Below, piece after piece: positions 10,112-22,100 of a stretch of DNA of 64,000 bases. The translations under genes and the position numbers were made by a program. The stretch covers positions 19,027,146 through 19,091,145 of the forward strand of contig JABAKD010000020.1 of the NCBI GenBank assembly GCA_012845835.1. Direction: 5' to 3'. Position 1 is the first letter of the stretch. Each line of letters begins with the position of its first letter. Origin of the DNA: Undaria pinnatifida (Eukaryota > Sar > Phaeophyceae > Laminariales > Alariaceae). The notes under the pieces were generated by a model. That model saw only the letters and a list, made by a program, of their open reading frames with translations. It searched no databases and was not told the origin of the DNA.

Positions 10112-13100
10112 ATGGACGCCAGCAGCCTATTCGGCGGAGGGCCTTTCGATGTCAACGCCAACCCGCCGCCACCGACGGGTCCTCGCACCGACGAACCCCC
10201 ACGCTCGGCCGCCTCCTTATTCGGCGGAGAGGTAGAGGAAGAAACAACCACCACACTAAGCGGCGCACCGTTGCACAAAGGTGGTGCGCAGATGCAACGC
10301 GGGGCAGCACCGCCAGTTCAAGACATGCCGGATGACCTGTTTGGTGGGAGCCCCGATGGAGGAGGCGTGCACGGGTTCGGTATGTCGTCCTCGCCCCCTG
10401 GCGCTGCCACGGGCTTCGGCGGCCCGCCGCCCCCGCCTCGAGATAACGCCCCTGTTCCAGATGGACTGTTCGGTGGGGGCAGCCAGAATAGCGACGGACC
10501 TGAAGCGTTAAACTTCGGCGGGGCGATCGAGTCTTCTGGGTTTGGCGCGGGGGGGGTCAGGGGCGACGACCGCGCTGCAGGAAGACAAAGACAGGCAAAC
10601 GGCACGGTGGGGGCAGGGTTCGACAGCGGTGGCGATGACTCGTTCGGCGCCCCCCCCGCTTCCGACCGCAATGGTGGGTTCGGTGGCCCCTCGAACGCGT
10701 TCCCGACCAGCGCCCCCGCCGACACCGACGCTTTCGGGGCGCCACCCAGTGAGCTCTTCGGGGGATCCCCGCCGGAAACCTTCGCGGGACCCCAGCCGGG
10801 AGCCGCCGCGTTCGGGTTTTCCCAAGGCGTTGGTGGAGATGTATTTTCGGGCACCGCCGGCGGGGATGGGGTAAGCGCGCCTTTCGGTGGACCCCCGCGA
10901 TCTGGAGCTGCAGCTCGCTCTCGGCCGGACGCTGCGGCGGAGGCACAAGGGGAGCGGCGAGATGGTCGTGGGATGAACACGGCTGCGCGGTATTTGCCAC
11001 CGAGCCGGGCCTCTACCCCTCCTGCCACTGCCGGACCGTATGTGCCAGCAAGTCGGTCCGCTACTCCTCCTGCTGCTGGGCCGTATTTGCCACCGAGTCG
11101 ATCCGCTACTCCTCCTTCTACCGGGCAGTATTTGCCTCCGGCTCGGTCGTGTACTCCTCCCCATTCTGCCGGGCAGCATTTGCCATCGGCTCGGTCCTCT
11201 ACTCCTCCTCAATCTGCCGGGCAGTATTTGCCCCCGGCTCGGTCCTCTACTCCTCCTCCTTCTGCCGGGCAGTATTTGCCGCCGACTCGGTCCGCCACCC
11301 CCCCCCCTCCTTCTTCCGGGCCATACATGCCACGGAGAAGGCCCGCTACCCCCCCTACTTCGGGAAGGGGGCGCCCATCGCGTGAGCCAGACGTCTTCTC
11401 GGCACCACGGCCGACGCAAAGTTTCGGTGCTCCCCCCGCCGACATGTTCGGAGGACCACCGTCGGCGAAAGGGCGGCGCTCCTCGCCTCCGCCCGGAGGC
11501 GCCTTCGGACCACAGCGATCGCCGGATAATACGCTGGGCGCTCCTCCTGCGAACATGTTCGAAGCGACAAAACCGCCGCCGCCGCGGTCACTACCCCCGT
11601 CATCGCCGCCCTTGGATGCTAACAGCCCGTTTCACCCCGATCCGCCGGTGGCCCGCAGCTTCGGCCCTCGCTCTTCCCCCCCCCTCCGCCCTACGCAACC
11701 GTTTGGAATGCCTCCAAAACAATCGGGTGGCGAGTGGATGCACCAAACGCAACCCCAGCATTCCGACACCACCAGGAGCCGCCACGGCTCCTCCTCCTGG
11801 GGCTCGCAGCATAGCGATTCCGCCGCGGCCCGTTCTCCTGAGTTCCGGCCGGCACGTTCCCCGGACACTCGGCCCGCCAGGAAAGAGAACGGGTCGCTCT
11901 CCCGCGAGTCATCTGCGGCGAGCGGATCGAGAGCTTGGGCTTCTTCGGGGCCACCGCCTCCCCCGGCTCCGCCGGCTGCACCAGCGCCGCAACGGCCATC
12001 GACGGTAGCAGCTGACCTGAGGTCTCCTCCCGCGTCAATGTTCGGTGACGCCCCTCGAGGAGATTTCGGAGCACCGCCGGCCGCGCCGGCGCCTCAACGG
12101 CCTTCGACGGTGACCGCTGAGTTGGGGTCTCCTCCCGCGTCAATGTTTGGTGGCGCTCCTCCCGCGTCAATGTTTGGTGGCGCTCCTCCCGGAGATTTCG
12201 GAGCACCGTCCGGAGATTTCGGAGCACCTTCCGGGGATTTCGGAGACCCCCCCGGAGATTTCGGAGCACCACCGGGGAATTTCGGAGCATCACCCGGTGA
12301 GTTCGGAGCACCGCCTCCATCAGCGCTGGCGCCGGCGCCGCCAGCCTTGAGCCCACGCAGCTGCGGCTCTTCTTCTTTGGCGCCTTTCGGAACCACCTAC
12401 AGCAGAGGTGACGGGGCCTGGAGAGGGGCGGGGGTTGCTGTTGAGGGTGGCGGAAACGAGGCGTCCAGGAGGGCGGCGGATATTTTCGGATCGCCCAGGA
12501 AGGGAGACGTTTTCGGTGGTGGGGGGGGTGAGCCCGCATTAATGCCGGCGGGGAGTGGAGTGCCCCCCTCGGGGACGAGCAGGAGCTCCCCTGGGGGCGG
12601 TATGGGGGCGGCGGTTGCCTCCGCGGCCGGGGGAGAGGGCCCGGAGGACCAGCAGCGCGGTCCGTCAGGAAACGGACCGGCGCTGGGGTTACCGGCGTTG
12701 GGGGGGGCGTTCGGAAGTGGCGGAGGGACTGATGACGGTTCGTCCCCCTGGTGGCAGACGGACAACGTCAACGATGATCAGTTGAGCATGCAGGTCGAAC
12801 CATCGGAGATTTCCCGCGATGACGTTTCGATATCTGCCGATCTGACCGGGTCGGTGACTTTGTCGAGGGCGCTCGGTGGTCGCGAACACGCGTCCTCGCG
12901 AAGCCCGCTAACGCTCATCGCCGCCGCGGCTAAGAGCAGTAACACCGTGAGCCCGCCGCTTTCCGGTGGGCCTGCGCAAGAGCTAGCAGCGCCGCCGTCC
13001 AACATGTTCGGACCTACAGCTGGTAATACCCGCGTCGTGGAATCCGAGGCAAGCCTGTCGCAGCGACAGGTGCCGCCTCCGCGGTCGCTAAGGCCCCAGT

Positions 13101-16100
13101 CACCACCGCAGGAGTTTACGACAATGGAGGATGTTTTCGCCGCACCGACTGCCATGTTTGCATCGCCTTCGCAGCCAACGCCGGGGACTGTTGAGGTTAG
13201 CCTCGATAATGGCCGCGAGGCGTTGCGGACGGCCGCTGTTGGAGCGGACTCGGCGAGCTCGGGAGTTTTCGCTGCTTGGCCCGACGCCGTGCGAGCAGAC
13301 GCACGGGTAGAGGAGTCGGTGTCTCCAGGATGGGAGAAGAAGCCGTCGCCGCCGCTCGACCTGGGCGTGTTTGGCGCGCCGCCCCCCCCCGACGGGAAGA
13401 ATGCTGTTGTCGCCGGGGGGGGGCTCTTCGGAGAAGCTACAGGAGGAGATTTCACGAAAGATTCAGGAGGGTACGACGAGTGGGGCATGTGCCCAGCGGA
13501 TCAGGACGAAAACGCTGAATTGGAGGAGCCCCAAGTTGAGCCCCAAGCTTCGGTGGACCGAAGCCAGGCGGACCGAAGCGAGGCGGCGGTGGCTCCCGCC
13601 GTCCCCCGTCCCCCAATCGGGCGCGAAATGCCTCCAGCTCTAATCGTGCCGGCGTTAAAACCGGGTGTGAGATCTTCGTTTTTGGCGAACAAGACGTCCT
13701 CCGGCGAGGTTATCTCTTTTGCTGGGATTACCATAGACACCGCGCCTAGCTCGCCCCCGCGGCTGTTCGCGGCGCGCTCGTCGTCTTGGACTGAAGGCGA
13801 GATGTCCATCGATGAAAAATCCGACTACCAAGACATATTCGCGAGCTCGGCGGGCGCGAGGCTCGTTGGTGATGCTGGTTTTCCGACTAAGGAGCCCGAC
13901 CTATCGGAGGGGCGGGCGGGGCTGGGGGAAGGCAAGCAGGAGGAAGAGGAGGAGAGGGAGGATGCTGAGGTGGCAGCGGGGGTCGCTCCGGAGGCAGACG
14001 GCGCGATGTCGGTGATACCGCAGGCGCCACCAGTCGGCGTCCAAGGTTTGGGTGCTCCCAGCCGTCTTCCAGGTGACGATGCCCAGCTTCAGGACGACGG
14101 AAGGGGCGGATCGACTACTTCTGCACAGGATGAACAACCTCCATTAGGTGACCAGCCTCCACTAGGTGGCCAACCGTGGCAAGGTGACCAGCCGTCAAAA
14201 GGAAACCAGCCGCCCCAAGAAAACGACCAGTCGTCGCTCGCCGTTTCGGGATCGTCAGGTATGCCAGGTGCGGCGGGGCTGTACGATGGCGCCGTCGACC
14301 AGACGGAGACGTTGTTGCCGGCTTCCGGGGCAGCGCAAAGCGGTGACGCGGGCGGTGGTGGCAAGGGCGAGTCCGACGTGACACAAGAAACTGGAGACAA
14401 GCTCGCCGTAGAATCTACTCTAAGCACGCCTTTCGGGACTTGGAGTGTGGGCTCCGGGACGCGAGCGGGCGACGAAGAAGGGTTTCCATCCGCTGAAATC
14501 GGCGATGTTTTGGGCGGGGCTTCGTCAGAAAGGCCTTCGTCGGCGGGGAAGAAGATGCCTGCCGGGAAGTCGTTAAGTTCGTCTGTTTTGCCGAGAGTGA
14601 AGAATGTTTTCCCTCCGATAATTGCGTCGACTGAAGGCGCTGTCGCCGTCGGGGAGCAAGCTGGGCAACAGGAGGACGGAGTAAGAGTTTCGCAGGCGTC
14701 AAAGATGGAGGGGAAGATCGAGGGGAAGGAGGATGAACATCCCCGATGGGATGCATCGGCAGCAGCGTCGGTGGCGGAGGTGGTGGAGGTGGAGGCGGCG
14801 GCAGCGATAGCACCGCCCATAGTAACGCAATCTCAAAAAAAGTTGGACGTTGATGGGGATTGGAAGGAGGCGGGTGGTGTACCGAGCGCAGACGTACGCA
14901 AGGAGGACGCGGGGGAAGGGGGTAGTGTATCCAATGCAGATGGCCAGAAGGAGGACGCGGACGGCGAGGCAAAGGGGTTCGTTGTCACGGCGCAAGAAGA
15001 AGACGAACGCGCTGTTGGCGAAAAGGGTGCGGCGGGCGAGGGGCATGGTCGCGAGATAGGGGTGAACTTGTTCAGCGGCGAAAGTAGCAATGAGACGCGG
15101 GGTGATGAAACCGAGCTTGTACGGAGGCAGGTCGCGGGGGGCGAAGACAAGCGGGACCGAGTTAAGGAAGAGGAGGAAGTAGTGGGGCAAGCGGAGGAGA
15201 AGGAGACGGAAGGGGAAGATCAGAGCGAAAGCAGCAACGGCCTCGAGGCCAGCGTCGCGGAGACTACGGCGAGCGACTTCTTCGCGGTGAGGGCAGTAGC
15301 AGTTTTTTTCTCGAGTGGCGTGCCTTTATCCCTGTTAGAACCGCAAAACAACATTCCACACTGATTCCAAGTCATTTGTCCTCAGGGACGAGGGTGCAGT
15401 TCTGAAGATCCGTGAGGCGGCAGCACCTCTGTATGGCGCTTTACGAGAGACCAGGCGCGTGGCGCGTGCATTCTGTATACTCAATCGTGTTGACTTTAAA
15501 ACATTGTACGATACCATGCTTGATGCATGCATGCATATATTTTGTTTTCTGAAAATATACTGAATTCGAACAACGTCCCCCACCCCCTCACATATTATCG
15601 CATGTATGCATTGTTTTTTTATTCGCACAGAAAGATTATCGCTCCTCACTCCCACACATACACCGCCTACATTCTGCCGTCCGTTGCCCCCGCTTCCACT
15701 CCCACTCCTCGCAGATACCCAGCTCGCCGGAATCGGATGGGGAAAGCCCGACCCCGTTCTCGCGGCACGACAGCGGTGGTTCCTTGAACGGTCGCAGCGT
15801 TCTCTCTGGGTTCGACTTGGACTCGGGCGGCGTTGGACACGTCAGGAGGGGCCTCCGCGGTGTCAGCGAGGGTCGCGGAGGTGCGAGGCCCCTCGCTGCG
15901 TCCCCCTTTAACCTGGCGGATGTCCCGCCGATATTCCCCCTCCCGGGGTTCCCGCGAACGCGCCGCGTTAGCGTCGGAGGCTTGCCGCCTCCGGTGCCGT
16001 CTCACACGCCTGCCGCTGGCCCCGCGGCTGCTGCCGCCGGCGCCGTCGCTTCCGGCGCGCCTTCCGAAGGCGCGGCTAAGTGGCCTGCGCGCTCCGGTTG

Positions 16101-19100
16101 GCGCAGCCTTAGCCCGTCCCGCTTAGGAGACGGAGGCGGGTGGGACATTAGCCCGGTGCTCAAGGCGCGCCTGGGGACCGGCGCAGACGGGGTGGGGCAC
16201 GTCGCCCGCTTGGCTGGCGCGAGCGGTGTAGGTGCGGCGGAGGGTGTGAGGGGGGCTCGTGGTGGTGTGTCGGCTGGCAGGTGGGCGCCGCTGCACCCGC
16301 CGCGTCGTGCGCCCAAGCGGGAAGGGGGCGGCGGTGCGGGTAAGTCGGCGGCGGCGGGGCTAGGCCGCGCGATGGGAATGCCGTTGCCAGCCCACGGGGC
16401 GCTTGAAGCGCAGCCTGTGCCTGCACCGTCGGTGGTGGAGGGTGGCGCTACGGCGCCTGGGGAGTCCTCCGCTCGGACCGCACCCAGCGTTGCCGTCGGC
16501 GACAGTGGTGGTAACTCTTCGCGTGAGCCTAGCGCGGACGGGGACGCCGGCGGAGAGTCTACCGCCGCGGCGGTAGCCGCTGCACTACCGTCGCACGGTC
16601 CGTTCCAATCCCACCCCCCTTCCGTTCCTGAAAACAATGAACAAGCGATCCCCTCTAGCTCTAAGCTCGTTCCGACGGCCGATGAAGTCCGAAGCGTCGC
16701 AGGTTCATCGGTGGAAGCCGCGACTGACGTTGACCTTTCACTCCGTCGAAGGCCGCGATCGCCGGAGGAACCCGAACAAGCGCTGGGCGAAGTCGGCGGC
16801 AGCGCCGCTACGGGAGACGGTAAGGCACCAGGCAGCAGCAGCAGCTGCGGCGGCGGCGGTGACGACGGCGTTGATGGCGGTGATGGCGGCGGTGGCGGTG
16901 ATGGAAGTGGCGTTGGAGGTGGCGGTAGCGGAAGTGGTATCGGACGCGGTGGTGGCGAGCAAGTGGACCCTGTTGGTGCACACGGTAACGGCGTCGACAT
17001 CCCGCGCCCGCCACCGATCTCGTCCGGCGCCTTTGGAGACCCCGCCGGAGACACTTTCGCAGAAATCGGAGACATCGGCATGACCGCTTGTCCTTCCCCT
17101 TTCGTCAACACGTCTTCGCCGCTCACCCGCGGCGGCGGCGGTGGGGAAGCGTCCCTGTTCGGCCCGGACCCAGCTGAAGACGGAGCCGGTAACTCGGTAG
17201 GCGGCGCGGCAGACCTGTTCTCTGCGCTAGCTCCGGCGCGCGCTGCGGATGAGCTCTTCGCGTCGGACGTCCATGAATCCCATGGCGGAATGGCCGGGGC
17301 GGTGGCAGCGAGTGACGCTGGGAGCTCGGTGGTGGGAGGAGGAAAAAACCACGGGGGTGGCAATGACGCAAGCATTTTTTCGCAGGCGCCGCCGCCAGAG
17401 ACACCTATTGTACCCCCGCCGTCCCTGCCCAACCCGTGGGGGTCTTCGCCGCAGAAGCAGCCCCTCCCCGAGCCGAAAGGATGGCCGACGAAAGGGGGGA
17501 CAGGGTTTGACCGCCCCCTGACCCCGCTATCATCAGCGGGCAAGGTGCCTGTTCGCGGAAACGCTCGCTCTGCCGGGGATGCGGGAGCGAGGTCCGCCGC
17601 ATTTTTCGGACCTGACGGGTCTGGCGCCGATGACGGTGAGCTTGGCGGCACTGAGGGGGGCGAAGGCGGTCCGCTAGATGGAGGCGTGTTTCAGGCGGAC
17701 CCTCCTTTTTTTGCGCCGCCTAGTGAGGCCTCCGTGGGGGTTGGCTCCGCGGCGGCCCGTCCCTGGCAGAGTGGCTCTAGCAACCGACCAGCTGCCGTGG
17801 CGGCGAGGGCTGACCCCTGCCCGGTGCCAGCGACATTTGGTGAAGCTTCGAGGGCTTCAGTCCGTCCCCCGTCCGCGTTTTCATCGACGCGCTACGGCGA
17901 TGCTGGGGATTTCAAGGGGCACGGTGGCGGCGGTGGCAGCGGCGGGGGTGTGTGTGTGGGGTGGAGCTTGAGTGGTGCACCGACAAGGGCCGCGGCAACC
18001 GATCACCGGTCTGCTCCTCGTGAGCCTGGCGTGAGGCCCCCGGGGGTGATAGCCGTGTTTGGGTTCGGAGGGAAGCTGGTGTGCATGCACCCGCGACGGA
18101 AGCTGAGGTTGGCTTGTCCGCCGGGGGTGGCGCCCTCTCCGGACGATGGGCCCGCGCTTCGCAAGGGTCCTGTAAAGGTGAGCGAGAGAGATGAACGCGG
18201 TTGGTGATTGGGTAGGGGGGGAAGAGAAGAGGAGGGGAGGTGGGGGGGGGAAGAGTGGAAGAAATCAAATATTCAAAACTATTGTAAATGCGCTGGGAGA
18301 AAGTTGATTTTGGCTTGTGAAAAAAATAACGAAAAAAAAACCGGCTGGCGGTGTTTGCAACGGCACTACAGCTGTACGTCAAGAGCAAAACTGATAAAAA
18401 TAGAAAACGGTCTCAAACCTGGGGTGTGCTTCTCTTGTCGATACCTGTTTCCCCTCCCGCCCCCCCCGAAGGGCAAGCAGGATCTAGGCCAAACCGTAGT
18501 TGCGTAGACCATGTGTACACATTAGGTAAGATTATTCGAGGTAGGAAAGACGCCGGGCTAACGACGTACTCTTTCTTCCTAGATGTACAGAAGGCCTATG
18601 ACACAGTATGGAGGAATGGGTTGTGGAAAAATTTGTGAGAAATTAGGATCAGGGGGAAAATGTGGAGAATGATGAAAGAATATGACGGAATGCGTGAGAA
18701 GTGCTGTGATGCTGGACGGGGCAATATCCAAATATGTTGATATTTTACAAGGAGTTGCACAGGGATGTACACTGTCACCCAATATCTTCAAGGTGCATAT
18801 TAATGACATGATAGTAGCAACCGAAGCAGCAAAGCAAGGAGTCACGATGGGGGAATGATACGGTGCCGGGGTTGGTGTTTGCGGATGATTTCGTGGAGAT
18901 ATCAGAAACACCCGAAGGATTTCGGAAACAGATGGAGAAAGCACTAGAGTACACTAGGAAATGGAGAGTAACAGCAAACGTGCAAAAACGCGCAGTAGTT
19001 GTATGTAACGAAGATGATATGAATCCGTTAAATTTCAAATGGAAATGGGGAGATGGACTACCGATCGTAGACCAATATACGTACCTTGGCGTAGAGATCT

Positions 19101-22100
19101 CAAAGGACTGCTCTTGGAAAGCACACGTAGCGAAAGTAATAGCAAAAGGTAAATCACAAGTAGGCAAGATGGATGCGATCCTTACAGACCCGCACCTTGA
19201 CTACTAGAATATAAAGATGCATTCTGATTAATGTGATTGTACCAAAGTTATAGTATGCAGGAGAAGCACGGGAAGGGAACGCAAAGTTCGTAAAACAACG
19301 GAAACAGTGCGGACGACAGCAGCTAAAAAGATACTAGGATGCTCAAGTACGACGAGTATTACGGTGTTGAGAGCAGAACTAGGAATGTACCCACTTAAAA
19401 CAAATAGAGACGTTAGAAAGTTGAAATGGCAAAATAAAGTAAAGAATATGCCAGCAAAGAGGCTGCCAGCCATAGTTGATAGGGCTGTATGGTAGAAATA
19501 GCACAAGGCGAGCTGGAAGATGGGATAACGTAGTCGAGAAAATATGGAGGGATTTAGGGGGAGACCAACAAGAGGTACTGTCTATAGAGAAGTTTGGCGG
19601 GTACAAGACAGAAGTGAAAAAAACAATAGAAGAAAGGGAAAGGCTTGGGCGAAGAGTTAAGGTGAAAGAGGAGAAGCACTCGAGAGATATACGGGGGGTT
19701 GAGGGAAGATAGTGGAATGAAAACGTACCTGCACGGCCCAATGGAAGCGCTAAAAATTGAAACTACGATTTCGTGTAGGGAACCTGGACCTACCAGAAAG
19801 AAGGAAGAGATATACCAGTAGTTGGGAGGAGGAGGACGTAGCTACAAACATGTGCCCGTGTGGCACAACAATAGAGTAGAACTCACATAGTAGGAGAATG
19901 TGAAATATGCATGGAATAATGGGATGCGTTAGAGAAGGAGATGAGGAAATTAGACGTATGTGACATGGAAGAGTTTGGCAGACTAGAGAGTAGCGAGAAA
20001 ACGATTGCTATCCTAGGAGATAGATGGTGGCCGCAGACGGCGAAGCAGGACGGGAATAGAATAAGCAAACAGCACCTATGTAGTATATGGAAGAAGCGCA
20101 ATGAGCCCCCAGATGTTGGTGGCCCTATTAGGCTATTAGGATTAGGGACGGTGCTCCGTCCCGATAGGGATGCGTCGTCAATGGTCAAATGACTAAGGCA
20201 AGCAATAAATGACATACGCCCCCCCCCCCCCCCATCCTCGTTGTCTCTCCACCCCCGTTGCGCTTTCAACCTCTCAATATTTTTTAAGGCAGAAATTGCA
20301 TCACGCACATCAGACGAACCGCCGGCATGATAAACAGTATATAGTGGCACGATAAAATCATGGAACAACCGACTCGGGCGTGCTTGAACCACGAACACCA
20401 TAACACCGTCGCTTAGCCGCTGCCGCCGCTTCCACCACACCCTTTGAAATATGCTACCCTGCTCACTGTTCGCTGAACAACGAACGCCGTGTTCTCCCCG
20501 TTTCAGATTTGGTCTCTGAAAGACATCACCACGACTGATGAGTTTGTACAAGACGCCGAAAAGTTCCCGGGGCCTCTGTCGGGCGCTCCGATGGACAAGA
20601 TCAAGGCCTACGTCGAAGATCGGGCTACAGGTGGCGACGACCGGGGGGACGGGGGGGAGAGGGAGAGGCTGCTGTGGAGCGTTGCTGGCCTGGCATTGCA
20701 ATTCAAGGTAAACTTAGTTTTTTCTTGAGAGAGGGTTTGAGCGCCTTGAAGTTTCTCGAGGGAGTTGTTGCAGAGGAATATGGTGCGCCGCAGGGGTCGC
20801 GTGGGGTCTTATGTCTGTTCGAGAGGGCGATGCTTGGGTGTGTAAGGAGTCGTTTTGTTACGTGGTCGGGGATAGGAGACGGAGAAAGCGTAGCACGCCT
20901 CTTTTACGTCTAGCACCGCATTGACTTACCTTATTTCCACTTTTTGGACCTCTTTCCCTCTCCCCTCCTCTCCTCTCCCCTCCCCTCCCCTCACCTCCCT
21001 ACAAACCCTCAACGACGACAACAACACACGAAACAGGGCCGGCTGACAAGCGGTACCAGCGCGGTGGGTCCTAGCTCCCCAGAGGCTGCCATCGTGGGAC
21101 TACTCAAGGCTGCCCACGCCCGACAAAAAGAGGCCAGAAGAAATGCTGCCCTCACCGCCCCCTCCCCTTTAGCAACAGCATCAACGCTGCAGGCTTCGGC
21201 CTCCGCCCCGCGTAGACTTGGCGGTGTAGGTGGTGGGGCCGGCCGATGGGCTGTTCCCGGTGGTGGTGGTGGTGGTGGTGTTGGTGGTAGTGGTGGTGTT
21301 GGTGTGGGTGGTGGTGTTGTTGTTGTTGGTGGTGGCGGCGGCGACGGGGGAGTAGGGTGTCAGGGTGGCGTTGCGCAACGGTCTAGCTTTACGGGGGTTG
21401 GGCCTTTCGGAGGTGCTCCTGGAGGGTTTGGTGGCGGTGGTGGGGGAGGGGTAGGGGTTGGGGCGGGGGCGGGGGCGGGGGCGGTTAATGGTGGAAGCGA
21501 GGGCAAAGATGACCGGGGCGGCGGTGGGGCGGTTACAGGGTCTCATGAAGAAGTGGAGGCGCTGCTGGTAGACGGCAAGAAGGAGGAGGTGAGGGTTGGA
21601 ACCCGGGTCAGTGTTTCCCGTTCTGGTTTTTAACTTTTGAGTGACGCTATTCTTAGATTCAGGTTGCTGCTAATATTGTGATCATACATATATTTGCCCC
21701 GGGGAGTTTCATGGGAATTTGTCCTAGCGCGCGACTGCGAGGCTTGTATTGTTGGATGTTATCCGTTCTCTTCGAAACCAGGGCTGCTCGCGAGTTGGTC
21801 ACCTTTTCTTCTGTGTGCCTGCGAGTAAACTTCCGTTTGTGTTATCCGTTTTGTGTTTTCCGTTTATGCTGTTAAGAAGGTTAAGGTTTGCCGCCGTCAT
21901 GTTTGTTTTTCCGTGCCGTCGAGAGTAAACGTGTGGTGCTGGCATCTGCCGCAGCATCATCCCTCCTCCCCCTCACCTCATAGAGCGAAATAAACGAACC
22001 TCCCACTCGAGGAGGACGCGGTAGCGCCTTAGCGAAGTTGGCGCGGGCACACCATATTACGAAATTTGCAAAGCTGAATATCTAGAAATTTGGTCGAGCT

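Noticed and set aside
16002-17651. 549-codon minus-strand open frame
   Set aside because: It is a Pro/Ser-rich antisense shadow of Sec16 exon 2, whose sense frame has phase-correct splice sites and reaches the conserved FGFGGKL motif. High GC alone keeps the antisense open.
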